Below are positions 1 through 11,052 of a DNA stretch of 25,000 bases, one piece after another; the first letter of the stretch is position 1; every line of letters begins with the position of its first letter. The notes beneath the pieces are model-generated. The model worked only from the letters and a program-made list of their open reading frames with translations. It made no database searches and was not told the DNA's origin. A program made the position numbers and the translations under genes. Source of the stretch: Cryptococcus deneoformans JEC21 (Eukaryota > Basidiomycota > Tremellomycetes > Tremellales > Cryptococcaceae). The stretch spans positions 105,001 through 130,000 of the forward strand of contig NC_006685.1 in assembly GCF_000091045.1 (NCBI RefSeq), given 5' to 3'.

Positions 1-131
1 TTTTTTTCGCTCGTGAGGGTGACGTGACGTGTCGCTGACGATTATTACCCTTTATCACTTCATTCACCACAACTGACCGACATTTCATCTGTCGCCCGAA
101 ATTTGCTTTATACACGTTTTGCCATGTTCAG
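1..131 (+). other. Probable 5' intron or leader of the PP2C gene
   Basis: This stretch holds no convincing coding sequence. It ends in TTCAG immediately before a codon run encoding GQTLSEP, and it contains CTGAC-like branch-point sequences. It is therefore read as the 3' part of an intron whose donor, together with the exon carrying the start codon, lies before base 1. The only ATG here (124-126) is out of frame with GQTLSEP. This is inference from the splice pattern. Confidence 0.45.
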
Positions 132-2279
132 GGTCAAACACTCTCTGAGCCTAGTCAGTATATTATATTCGCTCTGTACAGACTTTCCGCTGACCAGCTT
201 GTCACTTCTTTCTTCTTGGGCCGATTATTACAATCTTTGTCACACGACTCCGCGAACCGCGTTCGCCCTCTGCCTACTCACTAATTGCCTACTATTTGAA
301 CCTGCAATCACTATACGCGTATCGAATTGGTCTCGTCACCGGTCTAATCCGTTCATTCGTCACCATTGCTATGTTACCATGCGCGATGTCAATATCGTAT
401 CGCTCTTAAACTCGACTGTGACTTATTGGACTATGCTATCTCTCCGCGGCCTGCGCATCACGATATGACCGACTGCTTTGGACGATCAGTGACTGAAAAG
501 CACACCACGGATGTGGTTCGAGGAAAGCAATTCTGGGTGGGCTTGTCAGACATGCAAGGGTGGCGTATCAGCATGGAGGACGCCCATTCCGTCCACCTTT
601 ACCTTCCCCCGAGCTCCGACGATTCCAAACCTCATAGCCCAGCAAGTGACGTTCCGGCTCAACCTGAGGGTTCTACCGTCACGAACCACAACGAACCCGA
701 AGTCGCTAATGCGATGTTTGGTGTGTTTGACGGACACGGTGGCCAGACAGTAGCCAAGTTTGCGGGCACGACTTTGCATTCCCGATTGTCAGCTTTGGAT
801 GCTTATAGTGGGTTTCATTTATCTCTCTTGGAAGTTGGGGGAAGCTGATTAGAGTAGAGTCCGGAGATTACATAACTGCCCTTACCCAGGCCTTCATCAA
901 AACCGATGAAGATCTCCGAGCAGACCCATCATTCTTGAACGACCCTTCTGGATGTACCGCCGTCGTGGGTCTCATCACGACCGACGGCCGTATCATTGTC
1001 GTATGCCTTTTTTTCTATCAACCTTAATTCTCTTTCTGACACGCCCGTAGGCGAACTCTGGTGATTCTAGGTCAGTCCTCGGCTACCAAGGACAAGCCAA
1101 GGCTTTGTCCAATGACCACAAGCCTACCAATGAAGAGGAGACAGCGCGAATAACTGCCGCTGGCGGATTTGTCGAGTTTGGCCGAGTGAACGGTAATCTT
1201 GCCCTTTCTCGAGCCATGGGCGATTTTGAGTTTAAGCAAAACTTTTCTCTTGCCCCCGAAAAGCAAATTGTAACCGTCGTCCCCGAAATTATTACCCACG
1301 AACTTGATGGCGAAGAAGAGTTCCTTGTGCTAGCTTGTGATGGTATCTGGGACTGTCTTACCTCTCAGCAGGTCATTGACTTTACTCGACGTGCTATTGC
1401 CAATGGTGACCCCTTGGGTAAAATCTGTGAGAACATGATGGTCAAATGTTTGGCCAAGGACTCTAGCACTGGTGGAATTGGTTGCGATAACATGACTGTG
1501 GTCATTGTCGCTTTGTTGAATGGTAGGACACCAGAGGAATGGCAAGCTTGGGTCAAGGAGCGTGTCGAGCAAAAGGGTGAGTCACACCTGCATTTATTGA
1601 TAGGACCCCTGGCACTGACAAACACCGGGTAGTTGGCCACGATACCCCCGAATCCATTCCTGACGTCTTCCCCCAGAATTCGGGTCCTTCCAATAGCGGC
1701 TTCGCTGGCTCAGGCTTCCGCGTCGCAGGCGGCGCTGGCGGTCTCGCAAACATTGCCAGCATACTGGGAGCCTCTGGTATCACCTTCAGACCCGCTTACG
1801 ACAGCGATGATGATGATGATGGTATTCAACTAATGGGAGATGGTCCCGTTTCGCCCGATAAGCTCTCATCACCCGGTCTCATTGATAATGAGGCTGTCGA
1901 AGGGGGGACCAAGCCGAAGGATGTCACCGGTCAGCTTGAGAAGGAGGAAGAAGAGACCATGTTTGGCGGAGAAGGCAAGAAGGGCAGTGTGAGATTGCTG
2001 GACGAAGATGGAGATTCTAGCATGGACTCTGATGATTCCGACTCTACCACAACGGGCAATGACCCCGCTCCTCAACCTATTCCATCATCATCTCACCAAG
2101 CCACCCACTCCCCCATCCCTCCCAATTTTTCGTCCATCGGTTCTCCTACGGTGCCTACCCCGCAAGAACTTCAGGGGCTGCAAGCGTCCAACAGGAGTGA
2201 GCCCCAGGGGGATGCGTATTCCGATGCCGTCAAGGTTGAGGGGCTGATGGACAAGAGCGAGAGTCCTCTGAATCTTTAG
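132..2279 (+). CDS. PP2C-type serine/threonine protein phosphatase (Ptc2/Ptc3-like), 5' partial
   Basis: A metal-dependent phosphatase that removes phosphate from Ser/Thr; yeast Ptc2/3 act on stress MAP kinase and checkpoint kinases. Exons: 132-153, 490-807, 858-1000, 1051-1576, 1633-2279; all junctions are in phase, giving 552 aa if one Met precedes. Visible motifs are MQGWRISMEDAH (30-41), FDGHGG (88-93), GDSR (166-169), ACDGIWD (257-263) and GCDNMTVV (306-313). The metal-binding aspartates D39, D89, D259 and D308 are all present. After about residue 330 comes an acidic, Ser/Pro-rich tail of some 210 residues with a run of five Asp. The first exon reads GQTLSEP, which as I recall is the start of fungal Ptc2 proteins after Met, with Gly2/Ser6 suited to N-myristoylation. 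The start codon must lie in an exon outside the window. Alternatively translation could start at ATG 465, in the same frame as exon 2 but losing this motif. Family is sure; the 5' end is less so. Confidence 0.93.
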
Positions 2280-3118
2280 AACGGCACGCAAGTTCAGGGT
2301 TCTTTGAGAGGAAAAAAAAAATAGATTTCTGAAGAGTTGTTGGAAAGAAGGGCAAAGGGAGCTTGTTGTGTCTGATAATGCTTGGATGGTTCTCAAACCG
2401 GATTTCATTTTGGTTAGGAGCTCCTTGGTATTAGAAGATATGCTTCTGCCGCCTGTTCTGGTTTAGGCGAACGAGTGCAAATCGAGTCCAAGGATCGATA
2501 TTCTCTTTTCAATTTTAATTGTGAAATATACCCCGTCTCAGCCTTCTTTCTCCGTCATTTTTTTATTAATTCTTTGTGTGCTCAGAGCTTGGAGTGCTTT
2601 TTATACTACTCTATACTCATTTAACTCTCGATCTATCTATCACAATCAAGGGTGGGTTTGGAAATGCATTGTATGTGTAATGTCTCGACGTCAAAGAACG
2701 ATCGTTGCTGAATCGTCAATGGTTGACAACTGTGTGTCGTCTTATGTCGTCGTCTTATTATGTACTGCCATTCGTGAATTCGTGACCTAGCAAGAAACGT
2801 TCGTATGTACATCGAGGACTGCTAATATTCATGTTGAATCATCAACGGGACCTTGAGGTGTCTGCCTTTTTTTTCCTCTCCTCCGCTCAGGCTATTACTC
2901 TCATTATACATGACCAACCATTGATTCCCAGCGACTACTGGGTGTTCGGCATATGCATGGTTGACTTAACCAAGCCACATACAAATACAGTTTAACATGC
3001 ATCTAAAAAAGTCTATGTATTTGCTCTAAACCCAAATTGGCCTGCCTGACAGTCCGTTCGTACCCTAGTTATCCTAGAGGCCAATCCCAGGCAAGCAACA
3101 GAGCTAAAAAGCAACATG
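2280..3118. other. Convergent intergenic region (3' ends of PP2C and transporter genes)
   Basis: About 840 bp between two genes that face each other. It should hold both 3' UTRs. A run of ten A lies about 30 bp after the phosphatase stop. The longest open frame (2521-2790) has no recognisable domain and starts at a non-ATG codon. No RNA gene or repeat was seen. Confidence 0.6.
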
Positions 3119-5389
3119 CTACTCTTCATCATTATAGTGCATAGCGCAGTATGGCGACCTGTCTCGGACGACCTTGCCTCGGTAATAGAGATACACTGGG
3201 ATCGGAATCATCAGAAAGGAGACCATTGACAAGAGAAATAAAGCCCATTGGTTTCCCATGCCTTTGAACATTTGTGATGAGACTGGAGGAAAATGGTCAG
3301 GAACTGGGTCCGCACTTGTAATGTATTAGGTGTAAGAAAAGGGTGCTCACATAGAGGGAAAACCGCGCCGATCTGAAAAAGAGGAAGTAAGTTATAAAAT
3401 ACTTGACGAGCGAATAGAGCGTTGGACGGAGGACCACGTACGATATTACGAACGAAGACGACACCGCCCAAAGCACTTGCCGAATAATGAGCATACCCGT
3501 CAACGACGTAGTTCAGAATAGCGGCAAGAATGATATAGCTATTCAAGCTCCTCATCAGCCATTGTCCTCTCGATTTTTTCATTGGATGAATCAGTTTGAG
3601 GGGGCAAACAATGTACTCACAACCCAAAACCGAACATGGTAAAACCAATGATAGGAGCGATCCATGGCAAGTCGGGATACGACGTCCAGGCTGCAACCAT
3701 CAATCCCAGGGGCATGAACGGTGTTGCCCACAAAGCGCTCCACCATCGGGCTTCCGGATCGCCGCGACCTTTGGCCTTACTGGCTTTGCGGTACCAAGCT
3801 TCTTGGAGGGGAGTTAAGCAGAAACCAAGAAAAGAGCCGACGACATAAGCTCCGAAAGTGAGGTTGACCACGCCAGAGCTACGTCACTCAGTAACATGCA
3901 AAGCAGGTCAAGGCGCCGACGGAAAACTCACTGGGTCCAGCCATGGCCATTGTTACCCGGCCCAAATACTAGAGGGAATGCTTCGTTACTCAAAAAGATC
4001 ATGCCGTACACAAACCCATTGATACCCGCACAGAGATAAGTAATTCTCTCCGTAAACAAGAACTTGAACGGTCGGAAGATCGTGACTTTCCAAAGATGAC
4101 CAGGTGCCTTTTTTGCGAGCTCATGCTCGCCGTAGAAGGGAAGATCGGTTGCTTCTCGCAGTTTGGACGATTTCCGAGAGAGGATGATGGTGGACCGGGT
4201 TTCGGGGAGGCAGAAGAAGATGACGATGAGGAAAAAGCCGAAAATGATAAGCTAAAAAGCCAGCATAATTCTTGGGTTAGCCAATGTTCTCGAGGTCCAA
4301 CCATAGGCTATGTTTGACTCACATAGGCCCAGAAGAGCCATCTGAACCCTGCATTCTGTGCCAAAAACCCAGAGATGACATTACCCAAGGGCGGTCCGTC
4401 TGCGCTACTCAGAGCGTAGATAGCGACAGCATAACCAGCTGAAAGTACACTGTCGGTTAATGACTTCAATAAACACCAATCATGATTGCATTCCTACCTT
4501 CTTTTACCGCGAAGACGTCGTGCACAACACCACCAGTGTTGGCCAAGGGGGTTCTTTCAACGAGGATCAGTTATACGTACAAGATTATCGGATAATGAGA
4601 TGGATACTTACGATCCCGCCAAACCTTGGATGAAACGGCAAACCAAAATAGTTGCAACATTTTGAGCCAATGCAAGCTAGACAAAAAAAGAGCAAATCAG
4701 TGACATAATTATTTCATCACTTGCGTACTCTTCATCAATTAGCCAAACTCACAGGAATCTGGAAGATCGTAAAAATAGTCCAGCTGACGAGATAGACTGG
4801 CCTTCTTCCCCAGTATTCGCTCAGAGGAGCGAGAAGCATAGGTCCTAAATGAGAGTAAAAATCAGGGCATGTCACTCGCGAGAATTGTTGTACTGACCGA
4901 TCGCGAAACCAAGCTGTGGAACCTGTAAGCTGTGGTGCTGTTTGTTTAGATATGCTTACTCACCACATACAAACTTAAACCAACGGTACCGACTTCAGAA
5001 CTAAAGCCCATCTCTTCCTCCATTTGCGCAATACCTGTACTATAGCCGGACACGCAGAGACAAACCTGTCAAAAGTGATCAGTATTTGGAGTAAATGGAT
5101 GCTCACCATGGCAACTTACCAAGTTGTTCAGCAAACTTGCCAGTCCTACGATAGCATAACGCTTCCAGTTTGGCCAGCTTCTGGGATTAGTTGGGTCCCC
5201 TTTTGCACTCCTGATCAACAAATTCCCACTGTCATCCTTCTTCCACATATACGCATAGTTGTCAATGAGGAGCTGATTCTGCTCCTTGGTCAATCCAAAA
5301 TCTTCGAACGCCATGTTATGGTGCTGAGACTCGTCAAAGTGCTCCACATCTTGAGGCTTAGCTGTTTGCCTCTCGTTCTTCTCAGTCAT
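3119..5389 (-). CDS. Major facilitator superfamily transporter, DHA1 (12-spanner drug:H+ antiporter) type
   Basis: A predicted plasma-membrane proton-coupled carrier of the DHA1 family, whose members export drugs, polyamines or other small organics; the substrate cannot be read from sequence. Twelve exons: 5389-5120, 5065-4964, 4922-4898, 4844-4753, 4676-4612, 4553-4498, 4438-4323, 4251-3932, 3878-3621, 3538-3442, 3372-3351, 3282-3119. They sum to 1587 nt (528 aa), normal for the family. A hydrophilic N-terminus (about 1-85) carries the NPRSWPNWKR signature just before the first membrane segment. Motif A, PLSEYWGRRPVY, is at 139-150; a motif-C-like DGPPLGNVISGF is at 217-228. A basic central loop (about 270-320) separates the two six-helix halves. 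The ATG at 5389 was chosen; the frame extends to a TTG at 5425, which is not a likely fungal start. Introns are 41-82 nt; two exons are only 22 and 25 nt. It is divergent from the FAD oxidase. Confidence 0.92.
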
Positions 5390-6354
5390 GACAACGAGGT
5401 CTGGCAATTTGGTTTTGGAGGTCAAAAATGGTTTAGAGCTAAGTCTTGGCCTACTACTTTATATTTAGCAGATAGCCATTCTGGGGCAGATTGTGGGGCA
5501 AAAGGCTTAAGTCTGGGGTATTTAAATTGAGAAGGGAACCGGTTTGTCATTTTCAAATCCACCTCGAGTAGATAAAAGGCGAAAGTGCGAGAGCGGTCGA
5601 AGGGTACTTATAATCCTTCGATGACAGTTGGCCTTTCGTTGTTGTGAAATGACGTCCCAAATTAGAAGCAACGTCGCCTGTCGTCAGGGAGATAGTGGGG
5701 CCTAGCAGGCGGCCATACGTTATATCATCGCTTGCCGCTGGCTGGATCTCGCTTCTCGCGGCAGGTGACCAAGAAACATCAAGTATTCGGCACGCTGGCA
5801 GCATATCAGTTTGGGCGAGTAACGAACACCTTGGAGCAACGACGCCATTTTCCATCCTTTTCATATGCTGGAAAAGAGCGACAAGCAGCAGCTCCATATG
5901 ATATTAACGCTGTCGACTGGCTGCTGCAGGCCACGCATGCATTCCTGCTACCAACTCTCCCCATTTGACATGGGCAGCATATGCATAGGTCGAATTATTC
6001 CATGCTCTTTGGGTGGTCAGTCGCCGCTTCGTTCTGAATCTCGCGGCGCCTTTTTTTTACGTGTAGTCTCGGTCAAATCCGAAACGGAAACGAAGAACGT
6101 CCATCTCGCGCCACATCTCACTTCTAAAACAATGGTCTCTTTCAAGGTGTCTTTATACTCAAGGCCTACAGCTTCGAGCACAGCACCGTTCCTCAGCCAT
6201 TTATCGTCCGCCGTCGCATAAGTTATTATTGCAGGCTTTTGGCTACTCACGGATAACTCACCCCAACGAGATCCGAAAGTTCGCTACCCACGTCCGTCAT
6301 TATCGTAATCTACGCTGCTAATCGGCTCTTTATCAAGTCTTCAAGACCCTCACG
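5390..6354. promoter_or_regulatory. Shared divergent upstream region of transporter and FAD oxidase genes
   Basis: About 965 bp between the two start codons, with both genes transcribed outwards. It must carry both promoters and 5' UTRs. Open frames here (for example 5695-5901 and 6017-6250) overlap on both strands, show no known domain, and are not taken as genes. Several GATA cores are present but not clustered enough to call regulator sites. Confidence 0.5.
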
Positions 6355-8506
6355 ATGTCAAGTTTTCCACAGTCCTTCACTTCTACCGTATCCCACTGGC
6401 AGGCCACAGTGAGTAGTAGTAGCGTATGCCGTTCTTATCTCAGGTACAAGCGGGGCCCGGCATCGATATTTGTTTCTGATGGGAAGACTCATCATTGATG
6501 CTAGAACCGCGGGAAATCATCACTCTTCGGTCACAACAAAGAGAAAGCGCTCCCGGGAGATGTGATTGACTATGTTATTATCGGTGCAGGTATGGCAGGT
6601 GAGCCATTCAAGACATAAGACATGGTCGTTATAAAGTGGGTGAAGATGCCTGATGATAAGTCGGTCCGTAGGTGCCTCCACTGCCTATTATCTCACTCGT
6701 CCAGGTGTGACAGACGGTAAGACTGTGGTCGTCCTCGAGGCTAAAGATGTAGCTTCCGGAGCCAGTGAGGAAATGTTCTTCACTAATAAAATATCTATTG
6801 ACGGATCAATGTTGTGATCAGCTGGACGGAACGGCGGACATTGTGCCCCTTTCTCATTCGCCGCTCTGCCCGAATTAACAAAGCCACTCAAAAATGGATG
6901 ATCTGGAATTGATATGGACGGGGCTTTGGACGTGTTAGATCTCGAGAGGCGGGTGTTAATCGAGGTAGCTGAGACGGTGGAGAAAGAAATGTGGGAAGTC
7001 GATTTCTGGATAGGCAAGAAAGTTGAAGGTATGTTTTGTACTTAGAGTCTACATTATACTGTGATAATGGTAAAGCTGATGGATATGGCATAGTGAGGAT
7101 TAGCGAGGAGAAAGCTAAGAAAATGGACGAATGGTATAACAAGTGGCTCAAAGCGAGGGCTGCTGGAAAGTACAAACACTTGAAACCTGAATGGAAATGG
7201 ATTGGGGATGCAAAGGAAGCTCAAAAGGTTCGTTTGCACGATCACATACCTCACCTCAAGCCTAATGGGAAAAAAAGAAAAGCTCATTCAAGTTGATCAA
7301 ATGCTTAGGTCACCCGCATCAACGGAGCCACCGGATATTCTATTGGCCCAGCTGGATCTCTCCATCCCCACAAACTGGCCACCGCCTACCTCAGATCTGC
7401 ACTCGCAACAGGCGAAGCCGAGCTTTACTCTTCGTCGCCTGTGCAAAAACTCACTAGAACAGAAGACGGTGAGCTTTGGCAAGTTGATTGTGGGAAGAGG
7501 GGCACGGTCAAATCGAGGAATGTGATTGTCTGCACTAACGCTCATACGCCGCACCTGTTTAAAGGGAGTGATATCGATGATTTGTAATTCGTGCAAGGGT
7601 CCTTGGCGAATAATATGAGCTGACATAGGACGGCACTGTAGTTTAACCCCATTCCAAGGCCAGGCTGCCAATGTCACACCACCTCCCTCATTCTCTGGCG
7701 AAAATTATCTCGATACGACTTATACCATGGAAGAAGGTCCTTACCTTATCGCTACCACTCATGCCGGGATTGTCCTCGGTCTGTCTCACGAAGTTGCAGT
7801 TAAGAAGGGTATCTTGGAGAAGAAGGACGTTTTTGGAAATGTCGATGATAGTTACGTCCAGCCGGCTGCCAAGAGATGTAAGCGGAAAACTTTCCATGGT
7901 CATAATTTTGCTCATGTTGGGTTTAACGAGCTGACGTGCTTTTTTTAACCTTTTTTTTGCAGGGCTCTCAGAGTATTGTAAGAATTCGTTCACAAACTGG
8001 GGTGAAGAAGCTCCGGGAGAAGGGGCCATGAGGTTCTGGAGCGGTATCATGTGTGCTACCAAGGACACTCTTCCTCTCGTAGGTCAAGTCCCTTCTGAGC
8101 AGGTACCAGAGGGGAAGAACGAAGGATTGTACATCGCTGCTGGCTACCACGGTAAGCCATTCCTTCGTATCACTTTACCGCGACGGGGATCTTCGCCGGC
8201 TCTAATCAACCTTCTCTTTCTTGTCTCTGCTTGTATCTTTTCTTATGTTGTTGCGCCTTGCCTGGTTGATCATCAAAAGGACATGGTATGGCCCGTATCG
8301 CACTCACAACCAAGTATGTCGTCAAGCTAGCCACAACCGGCGAATGGGACGAAGGCATGCCGGAGTCTTTCAAGATTAGTCAAAATCGGCTCGAAAGAGG
8401 TAGGACGGCACCTCCTTATATCACGGCTGTTGATAAGATTGGCGGAGCCACTAGTAAGATCTTGAATGCGGTTGGTATCGGGGGTGTGCAATCTGTCTGT
8501 CGTTAG
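6355..8506 (+). pseudogene. FAD-dependent oxidoreductase (DAO family) with a single in-frame TGA
   Basis: Resembles fungal flavoproteins of the D-amino-acid-oxidase (DAO) fold, which oxidise amines or amino acids using FAD; the substrate is unknown. Exons: 6355-6408, 6505-6598, 6672-6764, 6822-7028, 7094-7227, 7309-7583, 7642-7877, 7963-8151, 8280-8506. All junctions are in phase and total 503 codons. The FAD-binding dinucleotide motif GAGMAG is at 45-50, ending the VIIGAG strand, then ATGRNGGHCAP, the conserved flavin-proximal loop. TPFQGQAANV and AAGYHGHGMARIAL near the C-terminus are typical of the family. Codon 107 (6899-6901) is TGA, between KPLKNG and SGIDMDGALD. The remaining roughly 395 codons are open and well conserved, so this is either a recent nonsense mutation, an assembly error, or a missed intron. 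The only GT upstream in the exon is a poor donor at 6843 (GTGCCC), and using it would delete the loop. The next-to-last intron (7878-7962) has a long T tract. Confidence 0.75.
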
Positions 8507-8989
8507 CGGATTCCTTCCAGCTGTGAAAAGACTGGCGTTGTGTAGCAAGGTTGTAATATATGCTATGGTTATACAGTAGTGTAAGGAGAAGGATAGGTCA
8601 TGAAACTCGACGCAATCGTTGTAACCAGGCAGAGGGGTCTGATGGTCAACCGGAGACAAGTCCCGTGCATTTTTCTACTTCCGTGTTTCAATTTCGCTTT
8701 TGCTGGACTTGTTCGACAATTTTGAGGCAGCAATTATTTCGGCCGCATATTTCTAATGAAAGTCGGAGCTTGTGTCTGCTTATCATACGATCGCATGAGT
8801 TCTAAATGTTTTAAGAAAATACACCTCCGCTGTACGGTCATCAACCTATTGCAAAGGAAATGAATAATAATGGCGACGCAGGCCATTTATAACACGAAAC
8901 GGGGCTGTAGCACCAGGATCAATTAGTTCATGTTTCCTTTTAATGTAAGTCTTCCGTTGTATTACAGATGCATATTATACATAAAACAT
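8507..8989. other. Convergent intergenic region (FAD oxidase and SUMO 3' ends)
   Basis: About 480 bp between two convergent stop codons, expected to contain both 3' UTRs. The open frames present have no recognisable content. No RNA gene, repeat or clear terminator structure was seen. Confidence 0.5.
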
Positions 8990-10251
8990 CTAGTAACCGC
9001 CAACCTCTGTAACAGAATCAAGCAAGGAACAATAATCAGCTATCCTATCGACAAGGACGAGGAAAGAGAGAAAGTGGAAAAAGGGGAGAGAGGAAAGACT
9101 CACGTTCGAGTTGGACTTCAATAGCGTCACCGTCTTCAAGATCGAGGTCGTTGGCGGTTTGATGGTCAAGAATTCGATGGCCGTCGAAAAGCAATCTGAA
9201 ATTTATTTTACCCAAACGGGGACGATCGAGCGTTAATGGAGCATGGGAAAGGGAAATGGCGATCCAATGTGAGTTGTGAGAGGATGGGGATAACCGATAG
9301 ACCAAGTAAATTCAAGTTGTCCGTCAGGACATCTAGCTTCATCATGGAGATGACGGATACGTACCGGATAGAAGCAACGTCAGTACCAACCCGGTCGGCG
9401 TAGGCACTCTGTATATTAGGTCAGCCATGTCAGCTTGATCCTTTAGTAGGTCAAACCTGAGAGTAAGAAAAAACTGGATTCGCCAAAAGGGAATGTGGCC
9501 TTGATCCAAAAATATTTGTGATCAAACATTTGGAACGGCTTTGGCCTTCTTAGGAGTCTCAAGATGTTCGCGCATCCTTCGTCTCTTCATGTATCCCCCA
9601 ACGAAATCGCTCCCAGCTTTCACAACACATATATTATCCCGCCATACGGGGAGAATAACGCACCTTGAGCTTGTTAAGCTTGGTAGTCCTCTTAATCTTG
9701 AAGAAAACCTCCTCGTTGTTGGTGTTGGTGATCTTGATGTTAAGAGTGTTAGGATCTGCAGAGGTAGCCATTGAAATAAAGGAAAAGAGGAGAGATTTGT
9801 CAGCTTTGGCTCTTATCCTTATCTAATAAGCGGCCACGACAACGCCAGCAGCGATCAACTTTAACGCCGGGTTTGCGCACCCAGCTCGGTCGTTTCGTCT
9901 TGATTGGCGCACGACAATAGGGCATGGAGACATCGACACCAGTTCCATATCGTGAAGCCCGTAGCATCACCCTCCTTGGATGCCGGTCTCCACCTCCCTG
10001 ATCCCTTTGTCAAAAAGCCCAATGCAGCTGAAATGCGAATGGCACAGCTCAACGCAAACGCAAACGCCAACTGCAGCTCCAGATCCAACTCAACGACCGT
10101 CCACTATTACCATGCAATAAAAGCATAGGATTTGACTTTTGCGCCTCGCAATAGAGTATAAGGAGATCCGGGCAGGAGGTTCGGGCTTACCAGCGGCTGG
10201 TTCTTCTGCCTTGGGCTTTTCCTCAGGTGGGTTGGATCCGCGTTCAGACAT
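8990..10251 (-). CDS. SMT3: SUMO (ubiquitin-like modifier, Smt3 homologue) precursor
   Basis: Small protein conjugated to lysines of target proteins through the E1 Aos1-Uba2 and E2 Ubc9; it acts mainly in the nucleus. Exons: 10251-10191, 9755-9664, 9408-9365, 9195-9104, 9006-8990, in phase, 101 aa. The first 20 residues are a flexible acidic/Pro-rich tail with one KxE site (K14). The ubiquitin-like fold follows from about residue 24 (LNIKI..), with LLFDGHRI and the acidic DLDLEDGDAIEV stretch typical of SUMO. It ends Q-V-G-G-Y: Gly99-Gly100 is the conjugation site and a single Tyr is left for a Ulp-type protease to remove. The last exon holds only 17 nt. Introns are long for this window (435, 255, 169 and 97 nt). 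A second in-frame ATG (9771, reading MATSA then joining exon 2) lies inside intron 1 and could give a shorter form. Identity is very secure. Confidence 0.95.
9756..10190 (-). other. Long first intron of SUMO with internal in-frame ATG
   Basis: A 435-nt intron bounded by GTAAGC and CTGCAG, with a GCTGAC branch point about 40 nt before the acceptor and a pyrimidine tract between. In its last 16 nt, ATGGCTACCTCTGCAG reads in frame into exon 2 if left unspliced, giving an alternative N-terminus MATSADPN. The intron also contains a short GCAAAC-type tandem run near 10052-10068. Confidence 0.6.
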
Positions 10252-11052
10252 GATTTTTCGATAACTATCGGTCCTGGAAACATCGATGTCAGCATCACCA
10301 CCAACATCATCGGGATTGAAGCCATTAGAATAGTCAGTGGTTGTAAGTGGGGACGCACGTTATTAGAGGGAAGGGTTAGGCAGTTCAATTACGGTTGAGA
10401 AAAAGAATGGAATTCAAGACTTCACTGGGCAGTGAATTGGTGGATTTCGCGATGGAACAATGCCGCCACCGCGACCGCGTGCTTAGATGGAGGCTCGATC
10501 AATTTGTGTCAACAAACGGAGATATTTTAGTTCGCGGCTTCGGGGAGTAGGTGTCGAGCCTATCCACAAGTATGATCATCTTCCTACTCTTGCGTGCCTT
10601 CTTCATTTCCTTCGCGCGCCTGAGACTTTCTTCAACTTGTATCGCCCTTCAACGATCCTCACATCACACTTGTTTTTCTGGGTTTGCGTCCGAATCGTAA
10701 GACCATCGAGCTCCTTGGGGATCCAATACTCATGTATACCAGCGGAAAGTGATGATGCATCGGAAATAGGCTGTTGTTTATAGTAGTACATATATAAGCA
10801 AGATTACAAAAACAATCGGTTATGGACGCGATTAAACCGTGGCATCGGATGATTCGGGCCGACGGGAGCAATTGCTGCCGCATGATCGGGGGATGTTCTG
10901 TCTCTTTTCCTCAGTTATTTACGTCCGCCCCCACGAATATATCTCTGTTCTTCTCGAATCTCTATCGAAATATTCATTTCCACCTCTTTACCGTCTCAAG
11001 CTTCCCTTTAACTACAACGACAAGCCCAAGGTTGACAAATACTCGAGTAGCG
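10252..11052. promoter_or_regulatory. Divergent upstream region between SUMO and gluconokinase
   Basis: About 800 bp separating the start codons of two outward-transcribed genes. The part just before gluconokinase is rich in C and T (10895-11010), typical of leaders in this kind of genome. Open frames on both strands overlap each other and show no domain. No specific operator was identified. Confidence 0.45.

Noticed and set aside
465..848. ATG 465 as the start of the phosphatase
   Set aside because: It gives MTDCFGRS in place of the family-typical N-terminus, while a phase-compatible exon encoding GQTLSEP exists upstream; kept only as an alternative.
6017..6250. 77-codon minus-strand frame between transporter and oxidase
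   Set aside because: It starts at GTG with a stop just upstream, lacks any domain, and overlaps a plus-strand frame of equal quality in the promoter region.
6843..6940. An intron that would remove the TGA of the FAD oxidase
   Set aside because: It can be drawn in phase, but the donor GTGCCC is poor and it would delete CAPFSFAALPEL, which belongs to the conserved loop after ATGRNGGH.
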